Assembly: GCF_905120355.1 (NCBI RefSeq)
Contig: NZ_CAJHOB010000005.1
Coordinates: 121,519-185,518 of the forward strand
From: Azonexus hydrophilus
GTDB taxonomy: Bacteria; Pseudomonadota; Gammaproteobacteria; Burkholderiales; Rhodocyclaceae
Length of the DNA: 64,000 nt
Direction of reading: 5' to 3'
Shown here: positions 46,268-55,001 of the stretch, piece by piece
Layout: every line of letters starts with the position of its first letter
Numbering within the stretch: position 1 is the stretch's first letter
Translations under genes and position numbers: made by a program
Notes under the pieces: model-generated
Database searches by the model: none
The model's input: only the letters and a program-made list of their open reading frames with translations
What the model was told of the DNA's origin: nothing

Positions 46268-46864
46268 ATGCAATTTGAAGTCATTGCTTCTGCACGTAGC
46301 GTTCAGGGTTCGAGTGCGAGCCGCCGCCTGCGCCGTGCTGGTACCGTTCCGGGCATCGTTTACGGTGGCGACGCTGCGCCGCAGGTGATCGAAACCGATC
46401 ATAACGACCTTCTCCTGAAGCTGAAGAAGGAAGCTTTCCATTCCTCCATCATCAATCTGGTGGTCGATGGCAAGAAAGAGCAGGTGCTGCTGCGCGATTT
46501 CCAGAAACACGCCTACAAGCCCCTGGTCCTGCACGTTGATTTCCAGCGTGTTGATGCCAAGCAGGCGCTGCACATCAAGGTGCCGCTGCACTTCACCAAC
46601 GAAGATGCTGGCCCGGGCGTGAAGCTGGGTGGCGGTCTGGTCAATCACGTCACCACCGAAGTTGAAGTGGCCTGTCTGGCCAAGGACCTGCCGGAATTCA
46701 TCGAGGTCGACCTCGGCGCGCTCAAGCTGGGTGAAAACATCCACGCTTCGCAGCTGAAGCTGCCCAAGGGCGTGAGCCTGGTCAAGCACGGCGAAGACGA
46801 TCCGGTGGTCGTCAGCATCGTCGGCAAGGGCGGCGCCAAGGAAGAAGTTGCTGCCGCTGAATAA
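46268..46864 (+). CDS. rplY: 50S ribosomal protein L25/general stress protein Ctc
   Basis: The 198-residue long (CTC/TL5) form of L25 binds 5S rRNA with its N-terminal part ([25 protein letters not shown] in pieces) and carries the extra C-terminal beta domain ([19 protein letters not shown] to [11 protein letters not shown]). GGAG lies 8 bases before the ATG. It sits between prs and pth, with an intrinsic terminator after it. Confidence 0.95.
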   Translation: MQFEVIASARSVQGSSASRRLRRAGTVPGIVYGGDAAPQVIETDHNDLLLKLKKEAFHSSIINLVVDGKKEQVLLRDFQKHAYKPLVLHVDFQRVDAKQALHIKVPLHFTNEDAGPGVKLGGGLVNHVTTEVEVACLAKDLPEFIEVDLGALKLGENIHASQLKLPKGVSLVKHGEDDPVVVSIVGKGGAKEEVAAAE

Positions 46865-46885
46865 GCACGCTGCGCAAATGCGACC

Positions 46886-46919
46886 GGCCGCCGCAGGCAA
46901 ACGCCCCGGCGGCCTTTTT
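46886..46919 (+). terminator. Intrinsic terminator after rplY
   Basis: GGCCGCC (46886-46892) pairs with GGCGGCC (46908-46914) and is followed by five T. It lies 21 bases after the rplY stop, just before pth. Confidence 0.85.
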
Positions 46920-46950
46920 GCAGATTCCGTCCGTCAATGATTACGCCCCC

Positions 46951-47550
46951 ATGACAGCTCCCCGCCTTATCGTCGGTCTTGGCAATCCCGGCGCGGACTA
47001 CGCCGATACCCGCCACAATGTCGGGTTCTGGTACGTGGACCGGCTGGCTGCGCAATTGAAGACTGCCCTTGCCCCCCAGGCCAAATTCTTCGGTCTGGCG
47101 GCGCGCGCAGGTGAGCACTGGCTGCTGCAGCCGACCACCTTCATGAATCGCTCCGGCCAGGCGGTCGCGGCACTGGCCAATTTCTACAAGATCAGCCCTG
47201 CGGAAATCCTCGTCATCCACGACGAGCTCGATCTTCCTCCCGGCGGCATCCGCCTCAAGCAGGGCGGTGGCAATGGTGGGCACAACGGGCTGAAAGACAT
47301 TCAGGCCAAGCTCGGCAGTGCCGATTTCTGGCGTCTGCGCCTGGGCATCGGCCATCCGCGCACGCTCAATCTGGCGCAGCAAGTTGTCGACTTCGTCCTG
47401 CATCCGCCGCGCAAGGATGAATTGCCCGCCATTGAACAGGCTATTGAACGCAGTCTGCAGGCCTGGCCGCTGATCGCAGCCGGCAATTATCCGGCCGCGC
47501 AGCAGCAACTTCACAAACCCGTCCAGGAAGAAGGCAAGGGCAAAAGCTGA
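46951..47550 (+). CDS. pth: Peptidyl-tRNA hydrolase
   Basis: Pth releases peptides from prematurely dropped peptidyl-tRNA. The 199-residue product has [21 protein letters not shown] with the catalytic His, [23 protein letters not shown] with the Asp and [12 protein letters not shown]. The ATG at 46951 gives the family N-terminus. It is followed by ychF 54 bases on, a classical pair. Confidence 0.96.
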   Translation: MTAPRLIVGLGNPGADYADTRHNVGFWYVDRLAAQLKTALAPQAKFFGLAARAGEHWLLQPTTFMNRSGQAVAALANFYKISPAEILVIHDELDLPPGGIRLKQGGGNGGHNGLKDIQAKLGSADFWRLRLGIGHPRTLNLAQQVVDFVLHPPRKDELPAIEQAIERSLQAWPLIAAGNYPAAQQQLHKPVQEEGKGKS

Positions 47551-47604
47551 CGCGCCCCGCGCGCAATCCAGGCCCCCTGCTTCCGGCTTTCTCAAGGAGT
47601 TTCC

Positions 47605-48696
47605 ATGTCCCTCCAATGCGGCATCGTCGGCCTGCCCAACGTCGGCAAATCCACCCTGTTCAACGCCCTGACCAAGGCGGGTATCGAAGCGGCAAATTAC
47701 CCTTTCTGCACCATCGAACCGAACGTCGGCATTGTCGAAGTGCCCGATCCCCGTTTGGTGCAGCTGTCGGAAATCGTCAAACCGCAGAAGGTGCAGCCCG
47801 CCATCGTTGAATTCGTCGATATCGCCGGGCTGGTGGCGGGGGCTTCCAAGGGCGAGGGCCTGGGCAACCAGTTTCTGGCCAACATCCGCGAAACGGATGC
47901 CATCGTTCATGTCGTGCGCTGCTTCGAGGATCCGAACGTGGTGCACGTGTCTGGCAGCGTTGATCCCATTCGCGATATCGAAATCATCGATACCGAACTG
48001 GCGCTGGCGGATATGGCAACCGTCGAAAAAGCACTCAACCGCTATAAAAAACCGGCCAATGCCGGCGATAAGGAAGCGAAGATCCTGGTGGCCGTGCTGG
48101 AAAAATGCATGGCCCAGCTCGACCAGGGCAAGCCGGTACGTGCCCTCGACCTGTCGAAGGAAGAGCGTGCCAACCTCAAACCGTTCTGTCTGATCACCGC
48201 CAAACCGGTACTCTATGCAGCCAACGTGGCCGATGACGGTTTCCAGGACAACCCGCTACTGGCGGCCGTGCAGCAGCATGCCGCTGCCGAGGGCGCTGAA
48301 GTCGTCGCCCTGTGTGCCAACATCGAAGCGGAAATTGCCGATCTGGATGATGCCGACAAAGCCGAATTCCTTGCCGACATGGGTCTGGAAGAGCCGGGCC
48401 TCGATCGCCTGATCCGTGCCGGCTACAAGCTCTTGGGCCTGCAGACCTACTTCACCGCCGGCGTCAAGGAAGTCCGTGCCTGGACCATCCACGCCGGCGA
48501 CACCGCCCCGCAGGCGGCAGGGGTCATCCACACCGATTTCGAACGCGGCTTCATCCGCGCCCAGACCATCGCCTTCGCCGATTTCATTCAGTACAAGGGT
48601 GAACAAGGCGCCAAGGAAGCCGGCAAGATGCGGGCGGAAGGCAAGGAGTACATCGTCAAGGATGGCGATGTACTTAATTTCCTGTTCAACGTCTAA
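47605..48696 (+). CDS. ychF: Redox-regulated ribosome-associated ATPase YchF (OLA1)
   Basis: The 363-residue Obg-family protein prefers ATP. Seen are G1 [27 protein letters not shown]3 [20 protein letters not shown] and the C-terminal TGS domain with [13 protein letters not shown], ending [14 protein letters not shown] lies 7 bases before the ATG. The integrative element has inserted at the last codon: the final Val codon lies in the attachment core, and the TAA stop seems to be supplied by the element, while the likely native stop TGA is at its far end. The protein itself is unchanged by this. Confidence 0.96.
   Translation: MSLQCGIVGLPNVGKSTLFNALTKAGIEAANYPFCTIEPNVGIVEVPDPRLVQLSEIVKPQKVQPAIVEFVDIAGLVAGASKGEGLGNQFLANIRETDAIVHVVRCFEDPNVVHVSGSVDPIRDIEIIDTELALADMATVEKALNRYKKPANAGDKEAKILVAVLEKCMAQLDQGKPVRALDLSKEERANLKPFCLITAKPVLYAANVADDGFQDNPLLAAVQQHAAAEGAEVVALCANIEAEIADLDDADKAEFLADMGLEEPGLDRLIRAGYKLLGLQTYFTAGVKEVRAWTIHAGDTAPQAAGVIHTDFERGFIRAQTIAFADFIQYKGEQGAKEAGKMRAEGKEYIVKDGDVLNFLFNV
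48676..48694 (+). repeat. Left attachment site (attL) at the ychF 3' end
   Basis: AATTTCCTGTTCAACGTCT here matches AACTTCCCGTTTAACGTCT at 62356-62374 in 16 of 19 bases, with the last seven (AACGTCT) identical. Both copies read as the end of ychF (NFxFNV then stop). Position after the integrase-side gene end and orientation fit attL. Confidence 0.7.
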
Positions 48697-48738
48697 GTAA
48701 GGATTGTAATCCGAGGGATTCCGAAGTTTTCCGAAAAG

Positions 48739-48770
48739 CCCCGCCAGTCAATGATTGAGCGGGGTTTTTT
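48739..48770 (+). terminator. Intrinsic terminator inside the left end of the element
   Basis: CCCCGC (48739-48744) pairs with GCGGGG (48759-48764) and is followed by six T. It lies after ychF, but inside the element, so the element seems to bring the transcription stop for ychF and to shield its integrase from read-through. Confidence 0.88.
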
Positions 48771-48810
48771 ATTCCGAGCAATTCCGGTTAAGCCGTTGAG
48801 TTCCGAACAA

Positions 48811-48864
48811 AAAGCGGGTATGTTTTCGGGTATGTAATTTTTTCGCCCACCAAAAAAGCGGGTA
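48811..48864 (+). repeat. Two integrase arm-type sites, left end
   Basis: AAAGCGGGTA occurs perfectly at 48811-48820 and 48855-48864, with a related TTTTCGGGTA at 48823-48832 between them. The same 10-mer appears twice at the right end in the same orientation. Such short direct repeats near the ends are typical binding sites of the N-terminal arm domain of phage integrases. Confidence 0.7.
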
Positions 48865-48885
48865 CGAGAAAAACAGGAGCCCTGC

Positions 48886-50160
48886 ATGCTGACCGATACC
48901 CATTGCCGCACCGCCAAGCCCAGAGAAAAGCCATACAAGCTGCCCGACGGAAAGGGTTTGTATCTTGAGGTAAAACCCAACGGCGTGAAGGCGTGGCGCT
49001 ATCGCTTCAAGCTCTCCAGGGATGGGGCCATCAAAGAAAGTGTGTTTGCTATCGGCGAATACACCAACGCACCCAACGGCGAAACGGTGGAGGATGCTAC
49101 CGCCAGAAAAGCCGGCGGACGCTTCACATTGGCTGAGGCAAGAGACGAGCGCACCAAGGCGCGGGCATTGGTTAAGCAGGGCATCAATCCGGCGCAGCAT
49201 CGGCAACTGGAGCGCACCAAACGCACTCAGGAAAACGCTACCACCTTCGAGTCCGTCGCCAAGGAGTGGCTGGCCCTTAAGGACTGGGAGGATGTCACCA
49301 AAAAACGCCGGCTTGACATGCTTACGCGGGTAGTATTTCCCATCATCGGGACATTGCCGGTGAAGCAGATCACACCGCCGGTCATTCTCGACATTCTCAA
49401 GAAGGCCACCGAGAAAAATGGGGTTTCGGTCAGGGATGAGGCCAAGCGCACCATGTTCGGCATCTTCGAGTTAGCAGCAGAAACCTTCCGCGTCGATTCC
49501 AATCCCGTGCACCAGTGGCGCGAAGCCTTACCGAAGAACAAGACCCAGCACAAGCGCCCGCTTGAGATTGCTGAAATCGGCCAACTGCTGCGCGACTTCG
49601 ATGGACACGGCGGGCGGCACGAAACCATCACGGCATTCCGCCTGATGTGGCTGACACTGACCCGCCCAAGCGAAGCGGTGGAGGCGCGCTGGGAAGAGTT
49701 CGATCTGGACGCAGCGCTATGGCGCATCCCATCCGAGCGGATGAAGAAGCGCAAAGAGCATGTCGTTCCTCTACCCAGACAAGCCGTGGAAATGCTGCGC
49801 GTTTTGCATGGGCTTACAGGCCGACATGCTCATCTGTTTCCGCACCGGGACGACAAGACAAAACCCATGGCGACCGCATCTTTTCGTCAAGCATTGATGG
49901 TATTGGGCTGGGCAGGGAAATTCAGCCCCCATGCCACGCGCACCACAGGCAGTACGCGCCTAAATGAAATGGGCTACTCGTCAGACTGGATTGAGCGGCA
50001 GTTGGCGCATGCCGAACCTAATGCGGTTCGGCGCACATACAACCATGCCGAGCATCTGGCTGACCGCGCCAGAATGATGCAGCAATGGGCTGACATGCTG
50101 GATTCCTGGAAGAGCAATGATGGCGCTAACGTGGTGCCTCTACGGCCTGCGGCGGCTTAA
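48886..50160 (+). CDS. int: Tyrosine-type integrase (P4-like, DUF4102 arm domain)
   Basis: The 424-residue recombinase has the DUF4102 arm-DNA-binding domain (LTDTHCRTAKPREKPYKLPDGKGLYLEV in pieces), a core-binding SAM-like domain (AKEWLALKDWEDVTKKR) and a catalytic domain with the Arg in LTLTRPSEAVEARWEEF, the His-x-x-Arg in SPHATRTTGSTRLNEMGY, His in QLAHAEPNAVRRTYNH and Tyr in the same motif. It should catalyse insertion and excision at the ychF site. CAGGAG lies 7 bases before the ATG. It points inward from the left end and is the first gene of the element. Confidence 0.95.
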   Translation: MLTDTHCRTAKPREKPYKLPDGKGLYLEVKPNGVKAWRYRFKLSRDGAIKESVFAIGEYTNAPNGETVEDATARKAGGRFTLAEARDERTKARALVKQGINPAQHRQLERTKRTQENATTFESVAKEWLALKDWEDVTKKRRLDMLTRVVFPIIGTLPVKQITPPVILDILKKATEKNGVSVRDEAKRTMFGIFELAAETFRVDSNPVHQWREALPKNKTQHKRPLEIAEIGQLLRDFDGHGGRHETITAFRLMWLTLTRPSEAVEARWEEFDLDAALWRIPSERMKKRKEHVVPLPRQAVEMLRVLHGLTGRHAHLFPHRDDKTKPMATASFRQALMVLGWAGKFSPHATRTTGSTRLNEMGYSSDWIERQLAHAEPNAVRRTYNHAEHLADRARMMQQWADMLDSWKSNDGANVVPLRPAAA

Positions 50161-50171
50161 CTGGATTGAGC

Positions 50172-50747
50172 ATGAAAAAGCAAACAAAACGCGAAGCCAT
50201 CGAAGCGATTGTCGGGGATTTTTTGCTCTTCTCATACCGAGGCGGCAGAGCTGACATCAGCGACGTGAAGAATAGACACGAACGAATCAAAACCACTCTC
50301 ATCTCCTGCGGCGATGAGTTTGATGCACATGATTTGCTGTGGCTGTTTATGCGACTTGAGAACCGGGCCGTAGAAGAGATTGCGAAGTTGGCGGCTTTGG
50401 CTCAAACAACAGAGCCGGAGCAGATGAAAAAGCACGGATTGCCAACCGGCTTGATTGACGGTGCCATCAGGCTTAAAGAGCACAATGGCAAGCAGGCCAA
50501 GGCGGTATCTGCGGCCAACGCCCGTGCTTCCAAGCAGGATGCTAAAGATGAGCAGGCATTCAAGACGTGGGCGAGACAAGCTATTAACCAAGAGACAGAT
50601 TCAGGGAGTATTCAGATTGAAGATGTGCGCGGGATGGGCGGTTTTGAATCATCCTGGGGGCAGGCCGATAACACGCTGAAGCGGTGGGTGAAAGAAGCAA
50701 TCCCCGGCTTCATCTTCAAGAGAGGGCGGAGCAAGAAAAATAAATAG
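50172..50747 (+). CDS. Element protein of unknown function
   Basis: The 191-residue product is soluble, charged and helix-rich, ending in a very basic tail (FKRGRSKKNK). No family is recognised. A TTG six bases upstream is a poorer start than the ATG at 50172. It follows the integrase gene by 11 bases, so the two are probably cotranscribed. The basic end would fit a DNA-binding role, for example in excision or control, but this is only inference. A 116-base gap follows before the AlpA gene. Confidence 0.6.
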   Translation: MKKQTKREAIEAIVGDFLLFSYRGGRADISDVKNRHERIKTTLISCGDEFDAHDLLWLFMRLENRAVEEIAKLAALAQTTEPEQMKKHGLPTGLIDGAIRLKEHNGKQAKAVSAANARASKQDAKDEQAFKTWARQAINQETDSGSIQIEDVRGMGGFESSWGQADNTLKRWVKEAIPGFIFKRGRSKKNK

Positions 50748-50863
50748 TCGCGCTGTCAGTAAATAGCATTTGCTGGCAATGGCCTGAATTTTCACCCAAG
50801 GCTCAAACATTCAGCATTCAGTCATTCCGGTTTTCACCGGCTTTCTCGGACAAAGAAAAGAAC

Positions 50864-51082
50864 ATGACTGAACCAACAAAGTGCGCGCCGACCATCATTC
50901 GGCGCGATGAAGTAACCGCAAAAACCGGGCTTCCTCGATCCTCCATCTACGACCGCGTAAAAGCCGGCACATTCCCTGCGCCAATACGTCTAGGGGTTGG
51001 CGCCAAGGCCGTCGGCTGGGTCTCTTCTGAGATTGACGACTGGATTGCCGAGCAAATAAAGAACAGTCGCGCAGCGGCTTGA
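50864..51082 (+). CDS. AlpA-family excisionase/transcriptional regulator
   Basis: The 72-residue product has the MerR/AlpA-type winged HTH: IIRRDEVTAKTGLPRSSIYDRVKAG, then FPAPIRLGVGAKAVGW and EIDDWI. In P4 and in gram-negative phage-inducible islands such proteins act as excisionases or activators of int. GGACAAAGAAAAG precedes the ATG with a weak site. It lies in the position expected for islands with an int-alpA order. Confidence 0.88.
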   Translation: MTEPTKCAPTIIRRDEVTAKTGLPRSSIYDRVKAGTFPAPIRLGVGAKAVGWVSSEIDDWIAEQIKNSRAAA

Positions 51083-51091
51083 GGGGCGGCC

Positions 51092-51202
51092 ATGAACCGC
51101 TCACGCATTCACGCGGCGATCATCCGCGCTGCCCTCTGGGGCTTGATCCCCATCGGCCTGGCTTGCTGGCTCACCCGTCACGGAGGGCCGCGCCGTGGCT
51201 GA
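51092..51202 (+). CDS. Small single-pass membrane peptide
   Basis: A 36-codon gene begins at ATG 51092 (site GAGGGGCGGCC just upstream, inside the 3' end and gap after AlpA) and encodes MNRSRIH, a hydrophobic helix of about 20 residues (ALWGLIPIGLACWL) and a basic tail. Its last 8 bases overlap the GTG of the next gene. Coupling on both sides suggests it is real; its role is unknown. Confidence 0.5.
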   Translation: MNRSRIHAAIIRAALWGLIPIGLACWLTRHGGPRRG

Positions 51203-51473
51203 AAAACCGAAACCCGAATGGCAATTTAGGCAGCAGTGGTGGGCGTATTGCATCGCCCGGCATTCCGGCATGGTCAAGCAGGCGTGCATCCGTTTGTGGT
51301 GCAAAGCCTACCCAGCCACCAAGCCCGCAACGCGGCCAGCCTCCGGCCAGCGGAATCACACAGGCGCATTTGCTGGCTACGAGGCTGGCAAGGCCGATCT
51401 GACAGCGCGGGCAACGACACCCACCGAATACGCATCAGCGTGCCGCAAGGCCGCGAAGAAGGCGAGGGTTTGA
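51195..51473 (+). CDS. Element protein of unknown function (92 residues)
   Basis: The product starts at GTG 51195, overlapping the small membrane peptide gene. It is basic and rich in Ala/Lys (PATKPATRPASGQRNH; ending RKAAKKARV) with several Trp and Cys near the N-terminus (QQWWAYCIARHSG). No domain is recognised. It is followed 2 bases later by the first HTH gene. Confidence 0.55.
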   Translation: MAEKPKPEWQFRQQWWAYCIARHSGMVKQACIRLWCKAYPATKPATRPASGQRNHTGAFAGYEAGKADLTARATTPTEYASACRKAAKKARV

Positions 51474-51475
51474 GC

Positions 51476-51769
51476 ATGAGCATTGCCACCATTTCTGCCG
51501 TCTGGGAGTCGTTCCAAGGCAGCACAGAGGAAAGACTTGTGTTGCTCGCCATTGCCGACGGCTCCGGCTCTGACGGCCTATTCACCCTCAATCCAGGCCA
51601 TATTGCCAAGAAGTGCCGCATGACGCCTGAACAGGCCGGCGAGATTCTTGGGCGCCTTGTGGCTGCCGCATGGATCAAGGACGAGGGCGCCAAGCATGAG
51701 GGCGGTGCTGTGTTCCGCATTACGCCGATCATCAAGAACGCCACCCTGAAGAAAGGGCCGCGTCCATGA
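51476..51769 (+). CDS. Winged-helix-like protein, shorter paralogue of the next gene
   Basis: The 97-residue product resembles the first 75 residues of the next protein: both begin MSIA, have a VW-x-S/A segment, then LLAIAD or MLALAD, and an HTH (GHIAKKCRMTPEQAGEILGRLVAAAWI here). This is the fold seen at the N-terminus of phage replication initiators (O/DnaD-like). It lacks the linker and C-terminal region, so it may compete with or help the larger protein. Its stop overlaps the next ATG (ATGA). Confidence 0.65.
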   Translation: MSIATISAVWESFQGSTEERLVLLAIADGSGSDGLFTLNPGHIAKKCRMTPEQAGEILGRLVAAAWIKDEGAKHEGGAVFRITPIIKNATLKKGPRP

Positions 51770-52542
51770 GCATCGCCGTCATGACAAAGGTGTGGGCCTC
51801 ATACCCCGGCGCGGGCTCCGAATTGCTCGCCATGCTCGCTTTGGCGGACTGGGCAGACGATAACGGGCGGTGCTGGCCTTCTATGGCGTCCATTGCAAGC
51901 AAGACTCGTCTATCCAGATCACAGGCACAGCGAATCGTGCATGGTCTTATTGACGCGGGGTATGTATCAGTCACAGGAAACGAGACAGGCGGAAAACCCG
52001 GCTCAACCCGGCAATATCAGATCAACCTCAAAGCCTTGACGGGTAGCGCAGATGCAACCCCTACGGGCCGCACCCATGCGACGGGTAGCGAGGATGCGAC
52101 GGGTAGCACCCATGCACAGGAGGGGCCGCACCCATGCGCAGAGACGGGCCGCGCCCATGCGACCCAAACCGTCAGTGAACCGTCAATAACCGTCAATACG
52201 CGGGAGCAAGCCCCCGCCCCCCAGATGGCCAGCAAGGAAAAATCAGGGACAACCCTGAAAGCCTTCCTTGAGTCCTGCAAGGAAACCGGCGAGAAACCAT
52301 TCCCCGAAGATGACACGATTTTCGACTATGCCGAAAAGGTTGGCATCGACAACGAAATGATGGCTGTCGCATGGGCTGAGTTCAAAGCCCGCCTTTTGCC
52401 GACCACGAAGCGACAGAAGGACTGGCGGGCGCACTTTCGCAATGCCGTGCGCCGCAACTGGTACAGCTTGTGGTTCCTGAAAGAAGGCGAGGCAGCGCGA
52501 TGGACTACTGCCGGCGAACAGGCAAGGAGGGCCGCAGCATGA
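51766..52542 (+). CDS. HTH replication-initiator-like protein (lambda O-type organisation)
   Basis: The 258-residue protein has an N-terminal HTH (MASIASKTRLSRSQAQRIVHGLIDAGYV), a low-complexity linker of Ala/Thr/His/Gly (about 90-150) and a C-terminal helical domain (FDYAEKVGIDNEMMAVAWAEF to WYSLWFLKEGE) like those that load helicase. It directly precedes and overlaps (ATGA) the DnaB-type helicase gene, as lambda O precedes P. The DNA of the linker contains iteron-like repeats (52065-52195), so the gene probably contains the origin. Confidence 0.75.
   Translation: MSIAVMTKVWASYPGAGSELLAMLALADWADDNGRCWPSMASIASKTRLSRSQAQRIVHGLIDAGYVSVTGNETGGKPGSTRQYQINLKALTGSADATPTGRTHATGSEDATGSTHAQEGPHPCAETGRAHATQTVSEPSITVNTREQAPAPQMASKEKSGTTLKAFLESCKETGEKPFPEDDTIFDYAEKVGIDNEMMAVAWAEFKARLLPTTKRQKDWRAHFRNAVRRNWYSLWFLKEGEAARWTTAGEQARRAAA
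52065..52161 (+). repeat. 16-bp iteron-like repeats within the initiator gene
   Basis: GGGCCGCACCCATGCG occurs at 52065-52080 and 52123-52138 exactly and at 52146-52161 with one change (A to G); a partial copy GGGTAGCACCCATGCA is at 52101-52116. Another 10-mer, GACGGGTAGC, occurs at 52038-52047, 52080-52089 and 52098-52107. Spacing is 22-36 bases. They lie in the low-complexity linker-coding part. Confidence 0.8.
52167..52195 (+). repeat. Three AACCGTCA direct repeats, helically phased
   Basis: AACCGTCA occurs at 52167-52174, 52178-52185 and 52188-52195. The starts are 11 and 10 bases apart, about one helical turn, so a protein could bind all copies on one face of the DNA. Together with the 16-bp repeats just before, they suggest an origin. 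Confidence 0.75.
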
Positions 52543-53942
52543 CCGCGCCTGACCTTCGTCTTCCCCCGCACTCCATCGAGGCCGAACAATCCGTTATCGG
52601 CGGCCTGCTGCTCGACAACCGCGCCTGGGATCGTATCGCCGGCCAAGTGGCAGAGGCAGATTTCTACCGCGATGAGCACCGGCGCATCTTTCGGCACATC
52701 ACCCGCATGCTCGACCGTGGGCAGCCGGCTGATGTGGTGACTGTCGCCGAGAGCCTGGAGGACAGCAACGAGGCCGAACTTACCGGCGGCCTGGCCTACC
52801 TGGGCGAAATCGCCAACAACACCCCCAGCGCCGCCAACATCCGGCGCTATGCGGAGATTGTCTCGGAGCGCGCAATTCTGCGGAAGCTGGTGGCAACCGC
52901 TGATGAAATCTCTGCCGATGCCATGAACCCGGCCGGGCGCGGAGTGATGGAATTGCTGGAGAAAGCGTCCGGCCTTGTGATGGGCTTGGCAGGCGCCCGC
53001 CACGCTGGCCGGGAACCGCAGAGCATTGACGAACTGTTGCCGGGCGTCCTGGAGACGCTGGAGCAGCGTACCGAGAAACGCGGGCAGATTGCTGGACTAC
53101 CGACCGGCTTCAGGGACTTGGATAAGGCGACATGCGGCCTGCACCCCGGCGACCTCATTGTCATTGCCGGGCGCCCGTCGATGGGCAAATCGACCCTGGC
53201 CGCAAATATTGCGGAGAACGTGGCGATCAATGGCGGGACGGCATTCTTCGTCAGCCTGGAAATGTCAGCCCACCAGCTTGCAGAAAGGGCCGTCGCCCGC
53301 TTTGGAAGCCTGGACACTCAAGCGCTGCGATCCGGCGATATTTCCGATGATGACTACACCAAGATTTCGGCATCACTGGCCCGATTGCATCAGAAGCGCC
53401 TTGTCATTGCTGACGATCCGAGCTTGAGCAGGGCTGAGCGTATTCGCTTGGCTGCGCGGAAGGTGAAACAGCGTATGGGCAGCCTCGATCTGATCGTTAT
53501 CGACTACCTGCAACTGATGTCGCACGGCGCCAACACCCGCAACGAGGAACTGGGCCACATCACGCGCTACCTGAAATTGACCGCGCGGGAACTGTCGGTG
53601 CCGATCATCGTCCTGTCGCAGCTTTCCCGGAAGGTGGAAGAGCGCACCGACAAGAAACCGATGATGTCCGATCTGCGCGAATCCGGGGCCATTGAGCAGG
53701 ATGCCGATTTAATCCTGATGACTTACCGCGACGATTACTACAACCCCGACAGCCAATTCAAAGGATTCGCCGAAGTCCTGATCCGAAAACAACGCATGGG
53801 GCCGCTGGGTGACGTGCGACTGGTCTTCCAGGGGCAGTTCTCCCGGTTCTGCGATGCCGATCAGCGCGAGTTTGCAGAAGCAGCGGCACGGGCAGCCCAG
53901 ACCAAGCCGGCGCGATCCGGCCGGAGGGGGTTCGATGGCTGA
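52539..53942 (+). CDS. DnaB-type replicative DNA helicase of the element
   Basis: The 467-residue protein has the DnaB N-terminal domain (PPHSIEAEQSVIGGLLLDN to about residue 110), a linker and the RecA-like helicase domain: Walker A AGRPSMGKSTLA at about 211, Walker B LIVIDYLQLM, and the DnaB motif SQLSRKVEERTDKKPMMSDLRESGAIEQDAD (in pieces). It is a full-length replicative helicase that could unwind the excised element. GGAGGG lies before the ATG, which overlaps the previous stop. It resembles host DnaB in form but belongs to the element's own operon. Confidence 0.95.
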   Translation: MTAPDLRLPPHSIEAEQSVIGGLLLDNRAWDRIAGQVAEADFYRDEHRRIFRHITRMLDRGQPADVVTVAESLEDSNEAELTGGLAYLGEIANNTPSAANIRRYAEIVSERAILRKLVATADEISADAMNPAGRGVMELLEKASGLVMGLAGARHAGREPQSIDELLPGVLETLEQRTEKRGQIAGLPTGFRDLDKATCGLHPGDLIVIAGRPSMGKSTLAANIAENVAINGGTAFFVSLEMSAHQLAERAVARFGSLDTQALRSGDISDDDYTKISASLARLHQKRLVIADDPSLSRAERIRLAARKVKQRMGSLDLIVIDYLQLMSHGANTRNEELGHITRYLKLTARELSVPIIVLSQLSRKVEERTDKKPMMSDLRESGAIEQDADLILMTYRDDYYNPDSQFKGFAEVLIRKQRMGPLGDVRLVFQGQFSRFCDADQREFAEAAARAAQTKPARSGRRGFDG

Positions 53943-54756
53943 AATCTTCACCTTTCGGCAAAAGCCGATAGCGGCCTTTCTTGCCGCCCTGAGAATCCCC
54001 GCCAGACCACCAGAAAACGCACAGGAGGCAAAAAGCGCGATGAATGCACCCGCATATATTCCCGAGAATGAAAAAACGCCCCAGAGCGCCGGAAATGGCG
54101 ATTGGCTATCCGGCGTAGATTTCGAGAACGACGATGAGGCGCCGGGCCTGCCGGTTTTTCGGGACAACGTGAAGATCGAACAGGCGGCTGTGGTGAAAAC
54201 CATCGGCGCCCGGATGCGAGAGGCGCGCGAACTGTGCAACATGTCCCAGAGCGCGGCCGCCAGGCGCCTGGGGTACTCGAACCCCTCGAAGCTCTCCAAG
54301 GTGGAAGGGGCGACCGATACCAACTCTGCGCCTTTGTGGCTGATCTCGCGCGCCTCGAAACTTTATGACGTTTCGGTCGATTTCCTTTTCGGCCTCACCG
54401 ACGATTTTGAGGTCGGCTTGCAGCGTGGCGTTCAGACCTGGCTGGTTGTCGAGTTGGAGAAATCACGCATCCGCGACATGGCCGAACTGGAAAAGCTGCA
54501 CCGCCGCGTTACCGCTATCTCCCGCTTGCTGCCGACCGTCGCCGATGAAGCCGAGCGAACCGCCGAAGCCATCCGGCGCTTTGCCGAAATCAACCCCGGA
54601 TTCGATGACATGCGCGGCGGTGCTCGCCTTGCCGCTGCCGCCGAAAACCTCGTCCGCCATGCCGCAAAAGCCAATAGCACAGCCCAGCGTTTTCGCATCG
54701 AAATCGGCGTCGACCGTAGCAATCAACCCACCACACCTGAAGGAGAACCCGCATGA
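53935..54756 (+). CDS. XRE-family HTH regulator with N-terminal extension
   Basis: The 273-residue product has an N-terminal low-complexity region (about 1-85), an HTH_XRE domain (MREARELCNMSQSAAARRLGY to about residue 130) and a long helical C-terminal part (LHRRVTAISRLLPTVADEAER). GGAGGGGG precedes the ATG, inside the last codons of dnaB. It may be a repressor or a replication accessory protein, since it lies inside the replication operon rather than at a switch. The next gene overlaps it (ATGA). Confidence 0.8.
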   Translation: MAEIFTFRQKPIAAFLAALRIPARPPENAQEAKSAMNAPAYIPENEKTPQSAGNGDWLSGVDFENDDEAPGLPVFRDNVKIEQAAVVKTIGARMREARELCNMSQSAAARRLGYSNPSKLSKVEGATDTNSAPLWLISRASKLYDVSVDFLFGLTDDFEVGLQRGVQTWLVVELEKSRIRDMAELEKLHRRVTAISRLLPTVADEAERTAEAIRRFAEINPGFDDMRGGARLAAAAENLVRHAAKANSTAQRFRIEIGVDRSNQPTTPEGEPA

Positions 54757-55001
54757 CCACTGCCCACACCCCGGCCAACTGTGGCATCTGCCACGGCATT
54801 GCCCAATCCTGCATGTCGGCCCTGAAAGAGGCCGCCAGCGCCGCGACAACCGAGCGTTTTATCAGCCTGGCAACCCGGCAAATTGAGGAATCCGGCCAGC
54901 CCGCAACCCCCGAGCTCGTTGCTGCCAGTCTGCACACGACATTGAAGGCCATCAGTGCTATTTCGAGCGAATTTCAAGGGGCCAGCAATGAACCGAAATA
55001 A
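54753..55001 (+). CDS. Element protein of unknown function (82 residues)
   Basis: The small protein begins TTAHTPANCGICHGIAQSC, with a CxxC pair and a third Cys, then an Ala/Ser-rich helical part. The Cys arrangement could bind a metal. It overlaps the XRE gene (ATGA) and the next gene (14 bases). No family is recognised. Confidence 0.6.
   Translation: MTTAHTPANCGICHGIAQSCMSALKEAASAATTERFISLATRQIEESGQPATPELVAASLHTTLKAISAISSEFQGASNEPK

Noticed and set aside
52038..52195. Repeats taken as a CRISPR array.
   Set aside because: Repeats are short, unevenly spaced and inside an open reading frame, with no cas genes; iterons fit better.
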